Part shown: positions 34,576-45,460 of the stretch, one piece after another
How the letters are laid out: every line of letters begins with the position of its first letter
Numbering within the stretch: position 1 is the first letter of the stretch
DNA from: an uncultured Clostridia bacterium
GTDB lineage: Bacteria; Bacillota; Clostridia; TANB77; CAG-508
Direction: 5' to 3'
DNA length: 64,000 nt
Assembly (NCBI GenBank): GCA_947625415.1
Contig: CANQOG010000001.1
Location: 1-64,000 of the forward strand
Notes under the pieces: model-generated
The model's input: the letters and a program-made list of their open reading frames with translations, nothing else
Databases searched by the model: none
What the model was told of the DNA's origin: nothing
Made by a program: the position numbers and the translations under genes

Positions 34576-34655
34576 CACCTCCACATAAGTATTTAATTTT
34601 ACAAATTGATTTTTTTAGGCTAGAAATCAGCCTTGAGAAATATTAGAAAAATAAA

Positions 34656-34717
34656 ATAGAAAAGTATTGCTACAATTGCAATAACTTTTGCTAGCAATTA
34701 TAATAATACTTTTCTAT
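34656..34717. repeat. 24-bp imperfect inverted repeat (21/24) with 14-nt loop
   Basis: ATAGAAAAGTATTGCTACAATTGC versus rc arm ATAGAAAAGTATTATTATAATTGC. Confidence 0.8.
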
Positions 34718-34803
34718 CTATTTGTCAAGCGTTTTTTAAATTTTGAAGAAATTTATTTTTAAAGAATTTTTAAGCAAAATTACATTTCAAATTATTTTCA
34801 TTA

Positions 34804-35613
34804 TTATGCACTTTTTATTTCCAAGCGAAGTTTATCAGCTATCATAGCAATAAATTCTGAATTAGTTGGCTTTCCTTTGTTTGCATTTATAGTATATCCA
34901 AAAATATTTTCAATTGTATTTATTTCTCCTCTATTCCAAGCAACTTCTATCGCATGTCTAATAGCACGTTCTACACGGCTTGGTGTAGTTTTATGTTTTT
35001 TGGCTAAATCTGGATATAGCTGTTTTGTGATTTGATTTAAAACATCCATATCTTCAATAACCATAATAATTCCATCTCTTAAGTATTGATATCCTTTAAT
35101 ATGTGCTGGAACTCCTACCTCATGAATTATATTTGTTACTAGGGCTTCCAAATTATCTTCTTTAGATTTAGAATTAGCTATATTAATATAGTTTTGCTTT
35201 ACACCATTTTCTTTCAAAATAAAATCATTTACAGGAAATCTTAAAATATTTTTAAGTTCCCTTATTCTTTTTACTAAAACATCTAATTCAAATGGCTTTA
35301 CCATATAATATGATGCTCCAATAGCCAAAGCTCTTTTTGTTATTGTATCTTGTCCAACAGCAGAAAGCATTATACAAATTGGCATATTTCCTGAATTATT
35401 TAATTTCTCTAAAACTCCTATTCCATCTAAATGTGGCATTATCACATCTAATAAAACAACATCTGGCTTCATTGAAGTAATTTTATCATACGCCTCTATC
35501 CCATCTTTGGCAGTAGCAATTACCTCCATATCATCTTGTTCCTCTAAAAAATTTACAAATGTCGTTACAAACTCCAAATTATCGTCTGCAATAATAATTT
35601 TAATTTTTTCCAT
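34804..35613 (-). CDS. spo0A: sporulation response regulator Spo0A
   Basis: [16 protein letters not shown]...; C-terminal [22 protein letters not shown]-type region and [27 protein letters not shown] before ATG at 35613. Confidence 0.97.
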   Translation of the reverse strand: MEKIKIIIADDNLEFVTTFVNFLEEQDDMEVIATAKDGIEAYDKITSMKPDVVLLDVIMPHLDGIGVLEKLNNSGNMPICIMLSAVGQDTITKRALAIGASYYMVKPFELDVLVKRIRELKNILRFPVNDFILKENGVKQNYINIANSKSKEDNLEALVTNIIHEVGVPAHIKGYQYLRDGIIMVIEDMDVLNQITKQLYPDLAKKHKTTPSRVERAIRHAIEVAWNRGEINTIENIFGYTINANKGKPTNSEFIAMIADKLRLEIKSA

Positions 35614-35766
35614 AACCTCTCCTTTTCTATAATATTTTATCTTTTGTGATACTTTTCGTATCTTCTTTAATCTAATTATAATTTCTATGCAACTATTTTG
35701 CAAGTATTTTTGATTTCTATTTTTCGACAAAAAAAATAAAGGAGAATTTTATCTCCTCTATTTACC

Positions 35767-36378
35767 TTATTTTGAAAGTTTAATTATTTCTTCTTTTAAT
35801 TTTTCTGTTGCAATTTCTTCTGCTTCTTTTATATCTTTTTCTTCTAATAATTTAGAAAAATCTAACGGTTCACCAAAATTAATTGTAATTTTATGAAATG
35901 GCTTTGGCTTACCTTTTAAGCCTATTGGAACAATTTTTGCACCTGTTTTTAAACTCATATATGTAGCACCATTTTTAATTTTTCCATCATTCTTTTCCAT
36001 TCCATTTCTCGTTCCTTCAGGAAAAATTCCTATACATCCACCATTTTTTAATTCTTTTAAGGCTTCTTTTAATGGACCAATATCTTTAGAATCTCTTTTT
36101 ACATAAATTGCTTCATATACATAACATAAATATCTAAATAGTAAATTATTTTTTAATTCCTCTTTAGCTATAAATCTCATTTTTCTAGGGCAAGCAATTA
36201 CCATCATAGGAGGGTCTAAATTACTTCTATGATTTCCGCAAAAAAGAACTGAACCTTCTTTTGGTATATTTTCTTTTCCAATTACTTTATATCTATAAAC
36301 AATTTTAGAATATAGTTTTATTACATTAGTAACTATAAATCTATTTATAGCTTTAAATCCATTTTTTACTTTTTCCAT
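35767..36378 (-). CDS. plsC: 1-acyl-sn-glycerol-3-phosphate acyltransferase
   Basis: GNHRSNLDPP; FPEGTRNG. Confidence 0.92.
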   Translation of the reverse strand: MEKVKNGFKAINRFIVTNVIKLYSKIVYRYKVIGKENIPKEGSVLFCGNHRSNLDPPMMVIACPRKMRFIAKEELKNNLLFRYLCYVYEAIYVKRDSKDIGPLKEALKELKNGGCIGIFPEGTRNGMEKNDGKIKNGATYMSLKTGAKIVPIGLKGKPKPFHKITINFGEPLDFSKLLEEKDIKEAEEIATEKLKEEIIKLSK

Positions 36379-36387
36379 AAAATCCTC

Positions 36388-37056
36388 TTAATTCATCTTA
36401 TCTCTAATTATCTTTTCAATAGTTTCAACTACTTCTGGTATTGTTAAATTAGTAGAATCAACAGTTATTGCATCTGTAGCTTTAACAAATGGCGAAATTT
36501 CTCTTTCAACCTCTAATTTATGTCTTTCTTTCATACTTTCTAAAACTTCTTCATAGGTTTCATCTATTCCCTTTTGTAGATTTTGCTTATATCTACGTCT
36601 AGCTCTCTCTTCTAAAGAACACTCTAAAAATATCTTTACATTAGCATTTGGAAAAACAACTGTACCAATATCTCTTCCTTCCATGATGATATCTTGATGT
36701 TCTCCCATTTTTCTTTGAATAGGTGTAACCTTTTCTCTAACAATTTTTATAGCAGAATATTTTGCTACAACATCATCTATTTCAGGTGTTCTTATAGCTT
36801 CACTTACATTTTTTCCATTTAAGAATACTAATTGATTTTCCCCTGATTTCTTAAATTCAATTTTGATATTTTCTAAAATTTTTTCAATTTTATCTAAGTC
36901 AGTATAACTAACTCCCTGATTTATACATTCCAAAGCAACAGCTCTATACATAGCTCCAGTATCAACAGTTATAAACCCCAAATCTTTTGCTACAAGCTTT
37001 GTAATCGTACCTTTTCCACTTCCAGCTGGTCCATCTATTGCTACAATAAAAGACAT
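36388..37056 (-). CDS. cmk: cytidylate kinase
   Basis: IAIDGPAGSGKGTITKLVAKDLGF-like start; EGRDIGTVVFP. Confidence 0.96.
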   Translation of the reverse strand: MSFIVAIDGPAGSGKGTITKLVAKDLGFITVDTGAMYRAVALECINQGVSYTDLDKIEKILENIKIEFKKSGENQLVFLNGKNVSEAIRTPEIDDVVAKYSAIKIVREKVTPIQRKMGEHQDIIMEGRDIGTVVFPNANVKIFLECSLEERARRRYKQNLQKGIDETYEEVLESMKERHKLEVEREISPFVKATDAITVDSTNLTIPEVVETIEKIIRDKMN

Positions 37057-37067
37057 ATTTTCCTCCT

Positions 37068-37958
37068 TTATTTTTCTTCAAAATGAATACTTTTTATAAA
37101 TATTTCCATTTTCAATACATTCATTGCAGTTAAATTTTCAACTTCTTTTTTTATTCTATTTTTTACATTTTCAGTAAGTTCTAAAATATTATATCCAAAA
37201 TCAAGTATAAGTTCTAAATAAATATATATTCCGTCACCATATCCACCTTCTTGTTTACGAATTATAGCTCTGTGTAATTTATAAATTCCTTTTACTTTTT
37301 CTAGGGCAATTTCAATAATTTGTTTTATAGCTGTATCAGAAATAGTAAAATTTCCCATATAACTGAAAGCTGGTCTTATTAGAGATTTTTCGGCAATATA
37401 TGGATCATTCCCACTTCCAGTTGACTTAAATATTTGAAGTGGGTCTAATAAAAATCCAGAAAAATCTTTTTTAATTTCAAAAGTAGGAACAGGTATAACA
37501 TGTTTTCCTTGTGTAACTCTAATTCTTCTAGCAGTTTCCATTTCTTCTTCTGTGGCAACATCTGTTATATAAATAGTTTCTCCAATCTCTGGTAATCCTA
37601 AATTTGCAGCTATTTTTTGAACCATTCCATCAGATGTTCCTAAAATTAAAATACTTTTTGGACGTTTTTTCCTAAAAACCTCTTGTATTTCTTTCTTTTT
37701 ACTTTCGTCTTGAAATAGCGCGTTTTTAACAGTTTCTATTTTAGTAGGAGCCTTTTTAGCTGAAATTCCAGCAACAACTTCATTTTCACAAATTAAAAGA
37801 CCATCATCAATAATATATTCTATTCCTTTTGAGTTAGCAACCATTTGAGCTCTATAACTTTTTCCTGTTCCAGATGGGCCAACAAAAGCATATACTTTTA
37901 TTTTCTCATTAATCTTTTCATTTACTATATTCTCAATATTATTAAGTAAAGACATCAA
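37068..37958 (-). CDS. P-loop protein with Asp23/Gls24-like C-terminal region
   Basis: FVGPSGTGKSYRAQMVA Walker A; C-terminal TISDTAIKQIIEIALEKVKGIYKLH... Confidence 0.7.
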   Translation of the reverse strand: MMSLLNNIENIVNEKINEKIKVYAFVGPSGTGKSYRAQMVANSKGIEYIIDDGLLICENEVVAGISAKKAPTKIETVKNALFQDESKKKEIQEVFRKKRPKSILILGTSDGMVQKIAANLGLPEIGETIYITDVATEEEMETARRIRVTQGKHVIPVPTFEIKKDFSGFLLDPLQIFKSTGSGNDPYIAEKSLIRPAFSYMGNFTISDTAIKQIIEIALEKVKGIYKLHRAIIRKQEGGYGDGIYIYLELILDFGYNILELTENVKNRIKKEVENLTAMNVLKMEIFIKSIHFEEK

Positions 37959-38016
37959 AAATCTCCTTAAAATAATTTAGAATTATTATATCACTGGGTT
38001 TTAACTTTTTCAAGAT

Positions 38017-38250
38017 TTAATATTCAATTACAACTTCAAATTTCCAGTCTGCTACATTTGACTTTGTAGGAACATCTTTATCATTTAAATTAGTATTAAT
38101 TAAATAATACATTTGCATTCCTGTTCTAACTGAAATCAATATAGTAATTATAAGTACAATTATTAAAAATATTATGTATATTTTATTTAATAATTCTATC
38201 TTCGACTTCTTCTTTTCTTTCTTCGATTCTTTCTTCATTACATTCATCAT
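38017..38250 (-). CDS. small bitopic membrane protein of sipW locus
   Basis: Basic N-terminus plus one TM; overlaps sipW 3' end. Confidence 0.55.
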   Translation of the reverse strand: MMNVMKKESKKEKKKSKIELLNKIYIIFLIIVLIITILISVRTGMQMYYLINTNLNDKDVPTKSNVADWKFEVVIEY

Positions 38251-38714
38251 CTTCTCTTTTATTCTTCCTTAATAGATTTATAATTATTACAAGAACTGTA
38301 AAACCAATAAAAACAAATTTTAAATATTTTCTAATGAAAAATCCCCAAAACAAAGAATGATATACTACTTTCCCTAATATCTGTGAATTTAGAATTTCAG
38401 TGTCTACTTCATTATTTCTATCACCCTTTGTAATTAATTTATTATCATCTTTTGCAATTATTCTATGTGTTACAAAATAGTTTTCATCTTCTTCATAAGT
38501 AATAATATCTCCGAACATTATAATTTTCCATTTTCTTTATTATAACAAGCGAACCTGTATCAATTTCAGGCTCCATACTTCCTGTTAAAACTACTAAAAA
38601 TCCATATCCAAAGACAGTTGTAAGTCTATCTTTTCTTATGTATTTTGAATATGTGACATATAATAAAACTAATATCAAAAATAAAACAAATATTGTTTGT
38701 AAAAATTTCTTCAT
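38183..38714 (-). CDS. sipW: signal peptidase I, SipW-like; CGGA site at 38510-38513
   Basis: GSMEPEIDTGSLVIIKKMENYNV[G]DIITYEEDENYFVTHRIIAKDDNKLITKGDRN. Confidence 0.93.
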
Positions 38715-38769
38715 AAATTCCTTTCTTTATTAATAGCCTTCTGGTAAAAAATCTATTTAAAATTTCTTA

Positions 38770-38800
38770 CTAGAAAGCTATTAAAGCTTTCTAGTTTTTT
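38770..38800. terminator. intrinsic terminator or attenuator
   Basis: CTAGAAAGCTATTAAAGCTTTCTAG followed by T-run. Confidence 0.7.
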
Positions 38801-38918
38801 TCTTAATATTTCTCGATTCTTTGTTCTAGGTAAATAACAACTTATTCTTTAACTTATAATTTTTAATTTTAATATGTGAATTGGAATTTTTCTTAACCTA
38901 GAAATAATTTGTAAAATT

Positions 38919-39578
38919 TTATTTTGCTTGTTTTCCGACAATATTTAAAGTAAAACGATAATTAGTTATGTCGCTATCTTTTGTATCTTGAATATCACCT
39001 TTTTCTAAACCATTTTCATTACTTTCATAAGGCCAGTTCCAATTTACAGTGATAACTTTTCTTTTTGACTCTGCATCTTTAGCTATTGTTCCACTTAAGT
39101 TTGACTTACTATCATCACTATTATTTTTTAACATCTCTTCTAATGAATAAAATTTTTCGCCTTGACCTGTTAATAAGTCATCACAAGTGAAATATAAGTT
39201 AGCTGGCTTTCTATTTTCTCCGTTTTCTTCATCAGTTTCATCAGCTAAAAAAACATCATAATCTACGCCAACTTCTGAACCTTCTGCATCAATAATAATC
39301 TTAAAACTACCACTAGTTCCCGGAGCGATTGTTTTAGATTTAACTGAATCATTTGAGTTCATACTATCTGCTAAAGATATTTCTTTTGACTCTAAATCAT
39401 CATCTCTTGTATTAGAAATTGCTCCATTAAAGCTCCATTTTGCAACAGAAGCTGAGCCTTTTACTGTTTCCGTATGAACATATTTTGAATAAGTATATCC
39501 AAAAATAATAGATAAAAGTAAAATAGTAATTCCTAAACAAGCTATAATAATTTTTTTCTTTTTACTCATACTTTTCAC
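38919..39578 (-). CDS. CalY/TasA-like SipW-dependent secreted protein
   Basis: GYTYSKYVHTETVKGSASVAKWSF; adjacent sipW. Confidence 0.8.
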   Translation of the reverse strand: MKSMSKKKKIIIACLGITILLLSIIFGYTYSKYVHTETVKGSASVAKWSFNGAISNTRDDDLESKEISLADSMNSNDSVKSKTIAPGTSGSFKIIIDAEGSEVGVDYDVFLADETDEENGENRKPANLYFTCDDLLTGQGEKFYSLEEMLKNNSDDSKSNLSGTIAKDAESKRKVITVNWNWPYESNENGLEKGDIQDTKDSDITNYRFTLNIVGKQAK

Positions 39579-39904
39579 CTCCCTTGTCTTAAAATTCTAG
39601 CTAAATGCCTAGAGCTATACTAAAAAGTAAAATTTGCGGGGGCAAAGTAACTTCTAATTAACTATTTAATTTGTTTCTTTTGGAAAATTTGATTTTCAAG
39701 AACAGAAAATCAATTTTATAAGATTAAATTAGACTAAAAATTTGTATGCAAGCCCTAAGGCATTTAACATGGTGATATATTAGCACGGTTTTTTTATTTT
39801 GTAAAGACATTTTTTAAAAAATTTTTAAATTTATTTTTTTTAAAAGTTTAAAAATATCGTTCAAACCATATAAAAATAGAGCCCTAAAATGGCTCTATTA
39901 AATT

Positions 39905-40319
39905 TTAAATTTTTACTAATTTTTTTAATTTTTCATCAAGTTCTGGAAAATCTCTTTTCAAAATTATTGGTCTATTTTCATTATTTAAAAAACAATGTTT
40001 ACTTAACGCTGTAGCTACAACTTCACCAGTTTCAACATTTTTCATAATATACTCAAATATTAATCTAACTCCTTTAAATTCCTTCACTTTAACATCTATT
40101 TCCACATAATCTTCAAATCTTGTTGAAACCTTATACTCACATTCAATTCCAATAACAGGAGAAACTACTCCTTCATCTTCTAATCTTTTATAGTTATATC
40201 CGAACTTTATCAAAAAAATCTACTCTAGCTTCTTCCATCCATCTAATGTAATTTGAATGATGTGTTATTCCCATTTTATCTGTTTCATAATATTGGACTT
40301 TATGAATATATTTCTCCAT
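39905..40319 (-). CDS. acyl-CoA thioesterase (4HBT hot-dog); CGGA site at 40199-40202
   Basis: MEKYIHKVQYYETDKMGITHHSNYIRWMEEARVDFFDKV[G]YNYKRLEDEGVVSPVIGIECEYK. Confidence 0.93.
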
Positions 40320-40328
40320 TTTTTCCTC

Positions 40329-41657
40329 CTAAAATTCTAATGCTGAAATACTATTTGTTAGTTGTAAAACAATTTCATTTGCTATATCTCCAAATACTTT
40401 GCTATCTTTTAATTTTGAAACTTCTTCAGCTAATCTTTGTACATCTTCTATAGTAATTTCTTTATTTTGTATTTTTTGGTTTGTTTCATAAATTTCTAAA
40501 GTTGTTTTGATAATTCCAGATACTATTCTTGCTTCTCTTCTTACATCTTCTTCTGACAAACTAGTAACATCTATATTTGAACTATAATTCTCATCTAGTT
40601 CAAGTCCTACATAATCAAATGTCGTTCCTAATCCATATTCAACAGTAATTGGAATCAATTTTGCAAAGTCATTATTGCTATATAAAATTACAAATAAGTT
40701 TTCCATAAAATTTTCATTTGACAAAGCATCTAAAAGTCCATCATCTTCTTGAATTTCATCTATTCCATAGTCTAACAATAATTTATAAAGTTCCATAATC
40801 GTTTGAACATCTTGACTTACAGCTTCTTTATTCCAATTTTCAAATACATCTAAAACATCTAAATATAACTTACCTTCTCTTCCACTTGGAATATCATATT
40901 GGTATCCTAAAAATTCTTCTCCATTTTTCCAATGCTTTGCCGCTGTTGAGCCGACATCAGCAATTACTGTTGGCAAAAAATGGGTTTTTGAAAAAGGAAT
41001 ACTAATATTAGGAACAGTTTTCTTTTCAGCGTTTACATCAATTATTGATTTAATTACAGCTGATGTCCATTTAATCTCTTCACTAGTTTGAACATCTTTA
41101 TTATTAGACATTTGCGTTAATTTATCAAAATAGCTTTCTGATACAAAAGGAACTTTTGAAGTAGTCTTTTCTGCTATACAATTATAAGCAATTCCAAACG
41201 GTGTTATTAGAACTATAAAAGTTAATCCTACTGATATTAAATTTGAAACAACTATTCCCAATTTTTTTAAAATTACATTTGTTTCTTGTTTATCTTGTAA
41301 ATCATCTACCTTTTTATAAATAAAAAGATGTTTTAAAATTGTAAGAATTATTGAAATTATTAAATAAAATATGTAAAACATTACAATACTTATTGCAATG
41401 TTTCCAAGAAAAGCAAAAAACTCTTCAAGAGAAGCAATTTCTACTAAATCTGCCCCATATTCATTTCCTAAAAATTGAAGAATTTCTTTTCCACCTTTTA
41501 TAGCCATAGAATTAGCGCAAATCCTTGCTAACCCGAAAGAAATTAAACAACTAGCAATATTTAAACCAAGAGAAGTATAACTTCTTCCAAAGCTTTTTGA
41601 CAACCTACTACAAATTAAAATTCCAGCAATAATAAAAAATATAATCCAAACTATCAT
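40329..41657 (-). CDS. CvpA-like membrane protein
   Basis: Four TM N-terminus, LSKSFGRSYTSLGLNI... Confidence 0.6.
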   Translation of the reverse strand: MIVWIIFFIIAGILICSRLSKSFGRSYTSLGLNIASCLISFGLARICANSMAIKGGKEILQFLGNEYGADLVEIASLEEFFAFLGNIAISIVMFYIFYLIISIILTILKHLFIYKKVDDLQDKQETNVILKKLGIVVSNLISVGLTFIVLITPFGIAYNCIAEKTTSKVPFVSESYFDKLTQMSNNKDVQTSEEIKWTSAVIKSIIDVNAEKKTVPNISIPFSKTHFLPTVIADVGSTAAKHWKNGEEFLGYQYDIPSGREGKLYLDVLDVFENWNKEAVSQDVQTIMELYKLLLDYGIDEIQEDDGLLDALSNENFMENLFVILYSNNDFAKLIPITVEYGLGTTFDYVGLELDENYSSNIDVTSLSEEDVRREARIVSGIIKTTLEIYETNQKIQNKEITIEDVQRLAEEVSKLKDSKVFGDIANEIVLQLTNSISALEF

Positions 41658-41661
41658 CTTG

Positions 41662-42486
41662 TTACCTTTCTAATTTTTTAGACTTTGTAAAATATTCATC
41701 ATATATTTCAAAGTTCTCATCTCCAAAGACATTAAAAACAACTCTTTCTATTTGATTATTTTTATCTAAAAATTCATTAACAGCAGAAACAGCGCATTCA
41801 ACAGCTAGTCTTCTTGGAAATCTAAAAATTCCTGTTGAAATACATGGAAAAGCAATTGATTTTAATCCTTTTTCTGTGGCAATTTTCATTGAATTTTTAT
41901 AACAATTTTTTAACAACTCTTTTTCTTCTTCTGAAACATTAAAACTTATAACAGGTCCAACTGTATGAATAACATATTTACAAGGTAAATTATATCCTTT
42001 CGTAATAAAAGCCTCTCCAGTTGGTAAACCTAAATCATAATTTGCATTTTTCATATATTCAAAACATTCAAGTCTCATTTGAACGCCACTATAAGTCTGA
42101 ATTTGATTATCTATACAGTTATGCATTGGTTGGAAACATCCTAGTCCTCTAGAATTTGCAGCATTCACAATACAATCAATTTTTAATTGAGTTATATTTC
42201 CTTTCCATAAAACCATTTTATCTTTATATTTCAACTTTGAGTTAGAATATATTTGACCAATAGTTGGTAAACTTTTAGATAATGTAATCTCAACAAACTT
42301 TAAACGTTCTTGCAAATAATCATCCTGAACTTTTAAATATTCTCCCGAAATTGGCTTTGGTTCTCTAATATTACATAGACCTCTCCAAACCTTTTCTTTT
42401 TCTTCTAAAGTAACAGGCTCTTCAAAAATATCTCTGTCAATATCATTAATTAAATATTTTATTAAGAAATCTAACTTTTCTTCCAT
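41662..42486 (-). CDS. macro-domain ADP-ribose hydrolase
   Basis: DCIVNAANSRGLGCFQPMHNCIDNQIQTYSG...PTGEAFITKGYNLPCKYVIHTVGP. Confidence 0.93.
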   Translation of the reverse strand: MEEKLDFLIKYLINDIDRDIFEEPVTLEEKEKVWRGLCNIREPKPISGEYLKVQDDYLQERLKFVEITLSKSLPTIGQIYSNSKLKYKDKMVLWKGNITQLKIDCIVNAANSRGLGCFQPMHNCIDNQIQTYSGVQMRLECFEYMKNANYDLGLPTGEAFITKGYNLPCKYVIHTVGPVISFNVSEEEKELLKNCYKNSMKIATEKGLKSIAFPCISTGIFRFPRRLAVECAVSAVNEFLDKNNQIERVVFNVFGDENFEIYDEYFTKSKKLER

Positions 42487-42495
42487 TTTTACACC

Positions 42496-43809
42496 CTATT
42501 CTAATCTAAAATCTCCAATTCTTTCCCTAAAACACTTAAAATCATTTAGTTTCCATGACCAGTTATTTTTGTTATTATATCCAGGAACATTTATTCTTGA
42601 ACTATCATCTAATCCTATAATATCTTGAACAGATACTATTGCAATTTTTGCTTTACATTTCAAGCAATATTGCATAATACCATGATTTACATTTATGTTA
42701 TTACATCCATTGTTTGCTAAAAATCTTTTCAAATTTTCTTTATCACTATCACTTAAAGTTTTATACCACCCATATATTGTTTGACAATCATGATTTCCCG
42801 GAAAAATTACAACATTTTCAGATTCATTATCTCTATCATATCCATTATATAAATCTATTGCAAATTGCAAAATCTTTTGTCTTGTAAAACCATAGTGACG
42901 CCTTAAAGCAACTGTTTCTTCTCTAATATCACCTAAATCTTCTATTATTAAATCATCAATTTTTACTTCTCCACTTTTAAATAATTCATCAAAGAAATCA
43001 TAACTTACACCATTCTCATAATTTCCGAATTTTCCAGACTTTCCAAAAGGAATTTTAAAAAAAGAATCATAGCCTCTAAAATAATCAACACGAATTTTAT
43101 CAAAAAGTTTTAAATAATATTTATATCTATTTATCAGATAATTAAAATTATCTTTTTTCATATTTTTAATATTATATACATAGCTTCCCCACTTTTGCCC
43201 ATTTTCATTATAATAATCTGGTGGAGTTCCAGCTTCAAATTTAAAATCATAATATTTAGAATTATATTCTGTTTCACTTGAAGCAAAAGGCGGATATGCT
43301 GGTAAATCTCCAATTATTTTTACATTTTTAGAATTTGCATATTTTTTTAATTCTATCCATTGTTTATATACAATATATTGTAAAAACATATAATAACTTT
43401 CAGATTGTTTGCTTCTTTCGCTCATATATTTACAATATTTTTTAATTCCTTTATTTTTAGCAAATTCACTATATTCGTTTGTTTTCTTAAAATTCTCAAA
43501 AGCTTCTTTATAATATTTTTCTTTATAATTATTATAAATTACTCTATCTTTTGAAGCTCTTTTTCTAGGATTTTTAATAAGTCCATCTTCTTTTAATTTA
43601 TCAAGTGAAATAAAATTTTCATCTATAGCATAATAACTAATTGGTGAATATGGTAATTTATCACAAGAATTTATAGGTAAAATTTCCCAATAATTAATTC
43701 CATTTTCACTTAAAATATCAACAAATTCATAAGCTTCATATCCAAAATCACCTATTCCATATTTACTTGGAAGTGAAAATATCGGAAGCAAAACTCCTCT
43801 CTCCTTCAT
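42496..43809 (-). CDS. malQ: 4-alpha-glucanotransferase
   Basis: RGVLLPIFSLPSKYGIGDFG...; IIEDLGDI; FPGNHD. Confidence 0.9.
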   Translation of the reverse strand: MKERGVLLPIFSLPSKYGIGDFGYEAYEFVDILSENGINYWEILPINSCDKLPYSPISYYAIDENFISLDKLKEDGLIKNPRKRASKDRVIYNNYKEKYYKEAFENFKKTNEYSEFAKNKGIKKYCKYMSERSKQSESYYMFLQYIVYKQWIELKKYANSKNVKIIGDLPAYPPFASSETEYNSKYYDFKFEAGTPPDYYNENGQKWGSYVYNIKNMKKDNFNYLINRYKYYLKLFDKIRVDYFRGYDSFFKIPFGKSGKFGNYENGVSYDFFDELFKSGEVKIDDLIIEDLGDIREETVALRRHYGFTRQKILQFAIDLYNGYDRDNESENVVIFPGNHDCQTIYGWYKTLSDSDKENLKRFLANNGCNNINVNHGIMQYCLKCKAKIAIVSVQDIIGLDDSSRINVPGYNNKNNWSWKLNDFKCFRERIGDFRLE

Positions 43810-43875
43810 ATCTTTCTCCTCTGTATTTTTATATAAATAATTATAATCAATTAATATTTTTTGGTCAATATAATT

Positions 43876-44502
43876 TTATCTAATGAAATTTGTTGTTACT
43901 TTTGACTCTTTTTCAGGCAAACCAAACTTTTCTTTTCCAAGTTCAATACTTTTCATTAAAAATGTCATATTTTTAGCTAAAACTCTCATTGTTTGCAAAC
44001 CTTCTTCATCATTAACTGCTTCCCCAGGCGCTCTACCATGAATACTATTCCAATACATACTTGAAGCAATTGGCATATTTGAAATTGTAAAATATTTATT
44101 TAATTCATCAAAAGTTGAAGATAATCCTCCACGTCTTGCAACCGCTACACTTGCTCCAACTTTCATTGTTTTATCAAAATGAGAACTATAAAATAACCTA
44201 TCCAAAAATGAAATCAAAGTTCCATTTGCTGAAGCATAATAAACAGGACTTGCAATAACTAATCCATCAGCATTTTCAAACTTTGGAGCCACATCATTTA
44301 CCAAGTCATCAAATACACACTCTCCGTGTTTTGCACAGTGACCACAAGCTATACATCCTCTTATATCTTTATTTCCAATTTGAATAATTTCAGTTTCTAT
44401 TTCATTTTCTTTAAAAATTTTATCCATTTCATTTAAAGCAACTGTAGTATTACCATTCACTCTAGGTGAGCCATTTATCATCAAAACTTTCATAATCATC
44501 AT
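43876..44502 (-). CDS. NADPH-dependent FMN reductase (flavodoxin-like)
   Basis: MKVLMINGSPRVNGNTTVAL; CIACGHC. Confidence 0.92.
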   Translation of the reverse strand: MMIMKVLMINGSPRVNGNTTVALNEMDKIFKENEIETEIIQIGNKDIRGCIACGHCAKHGECVFDDLVNDVAPKFENADGLVIASPVYYASANGTLISFLDRLFYSSHFDKTMKVGASVAVARRGGLSSTFDELNKYFTISNMPIASSMYWNSIHGRAPGEAVNDEEGLQTMRVLAKNMTFLMKSIELGKEKFGLPEKESKVTTNFIR

Positions 44503-44724
44503 TCTCCTTTTTTAATTTTCTTATATTAATCTAATTTTGTCATAAGTTTTATCTCTATATAAGATTATTTCAAAACTTTTTAAATTATATCATATATTTT
44601 CTAAAAAACAAGGAAAATAGTGTTTCTACTTATTGCAAAAAATTTAAGTTTAAATTTTTGAGTGTCAAAATAAAAAAATAGAAATATTATATAATAAATC
44701 TTTAATTTAGAAAGGAAAAAAAAA

Positions 44725-45392
44725 ATGGCAAAAATTTTAGTTTATAATAATGACATAAATAGAATGGTTACATTTTACAGAGGACTAGAAGAAGCAATGC
44801 CATATAATTCTGGAAGAACTCTTACTGTCAAAGAATTTAGAGGAGCAAGTAAATCTGAAACTTTATGGACTGATTTAAGATGTATGGAAGCTTGGAATAG
44901 TTTTCGATATCTCTATGGAAGACCAATATTTGTAGGCTTTGCCTTTAAAAGGCCTCATGAAGGTGGTCATTCTAATCAATCTCAACATTATGCTGGGCTT
45001 GCTTTTGATGTTGGGCAAAATCTAACACCCTCACGGAAGAACTGAAATGAGAAATTTAGCAATTAATTCAAAAATATGGAATTACGTAGAGCCAGCTTCA
45101 CTTACTCCAAGATGGGTACACTTTGATGAAAGACAAGTGGCAAGTGGCTATCCTCAAGTTAGGCAAGGAGCAAGAGGAGTTTATGTTTGTGTTTTGCAAG
45201 ATTGCTTAAATACTTTACGGTTTTAGAACTGGTGGATTAGATGGTGTTTTTGGAGTTCAAACAAATAATGCTGTAAGAAATTTTCAACAAACTAGAAATT
45301 TAAGTGTAGATGGAATTGTTGGTCCAAACACATGGAATAGGCTTTTATCTGAAGTTGTAGGTCAGGGTACAACAAATACAACTATAAACTAA
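44725..45392 (+). CDS. M15-type peptidase domain plus C-terminal peptidoglycan-binding domain; CGGA 45034-45037, CGGT 45218-45221
   Basis: SQHYAGLAFDVGQNLTPS[G]RTEMRNLAINSKIWNYVEPASLTPRWVHFDERQ...LQDCLNTL[G]FRTGGLDGVFGVQTNNAVRNFQQTRNLSVDGIVGPNTWNRLL. Confidence 0.9.
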
Positions 45393-45396
45393 AAAA

Positions 45397-45427
45397 ATCC
45401 CAAGTTGTTCAAATTCAACTTGGGTCT
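45397..45427. terminator. intrinsic terminator
   Basis: CCCAAGTTGttcaaatTCAACTTGGG. Confidence 0.85.
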
Positions 45428-45460
45428 TCTACATTTTCTCTTTAACTATATTATTTTTAT

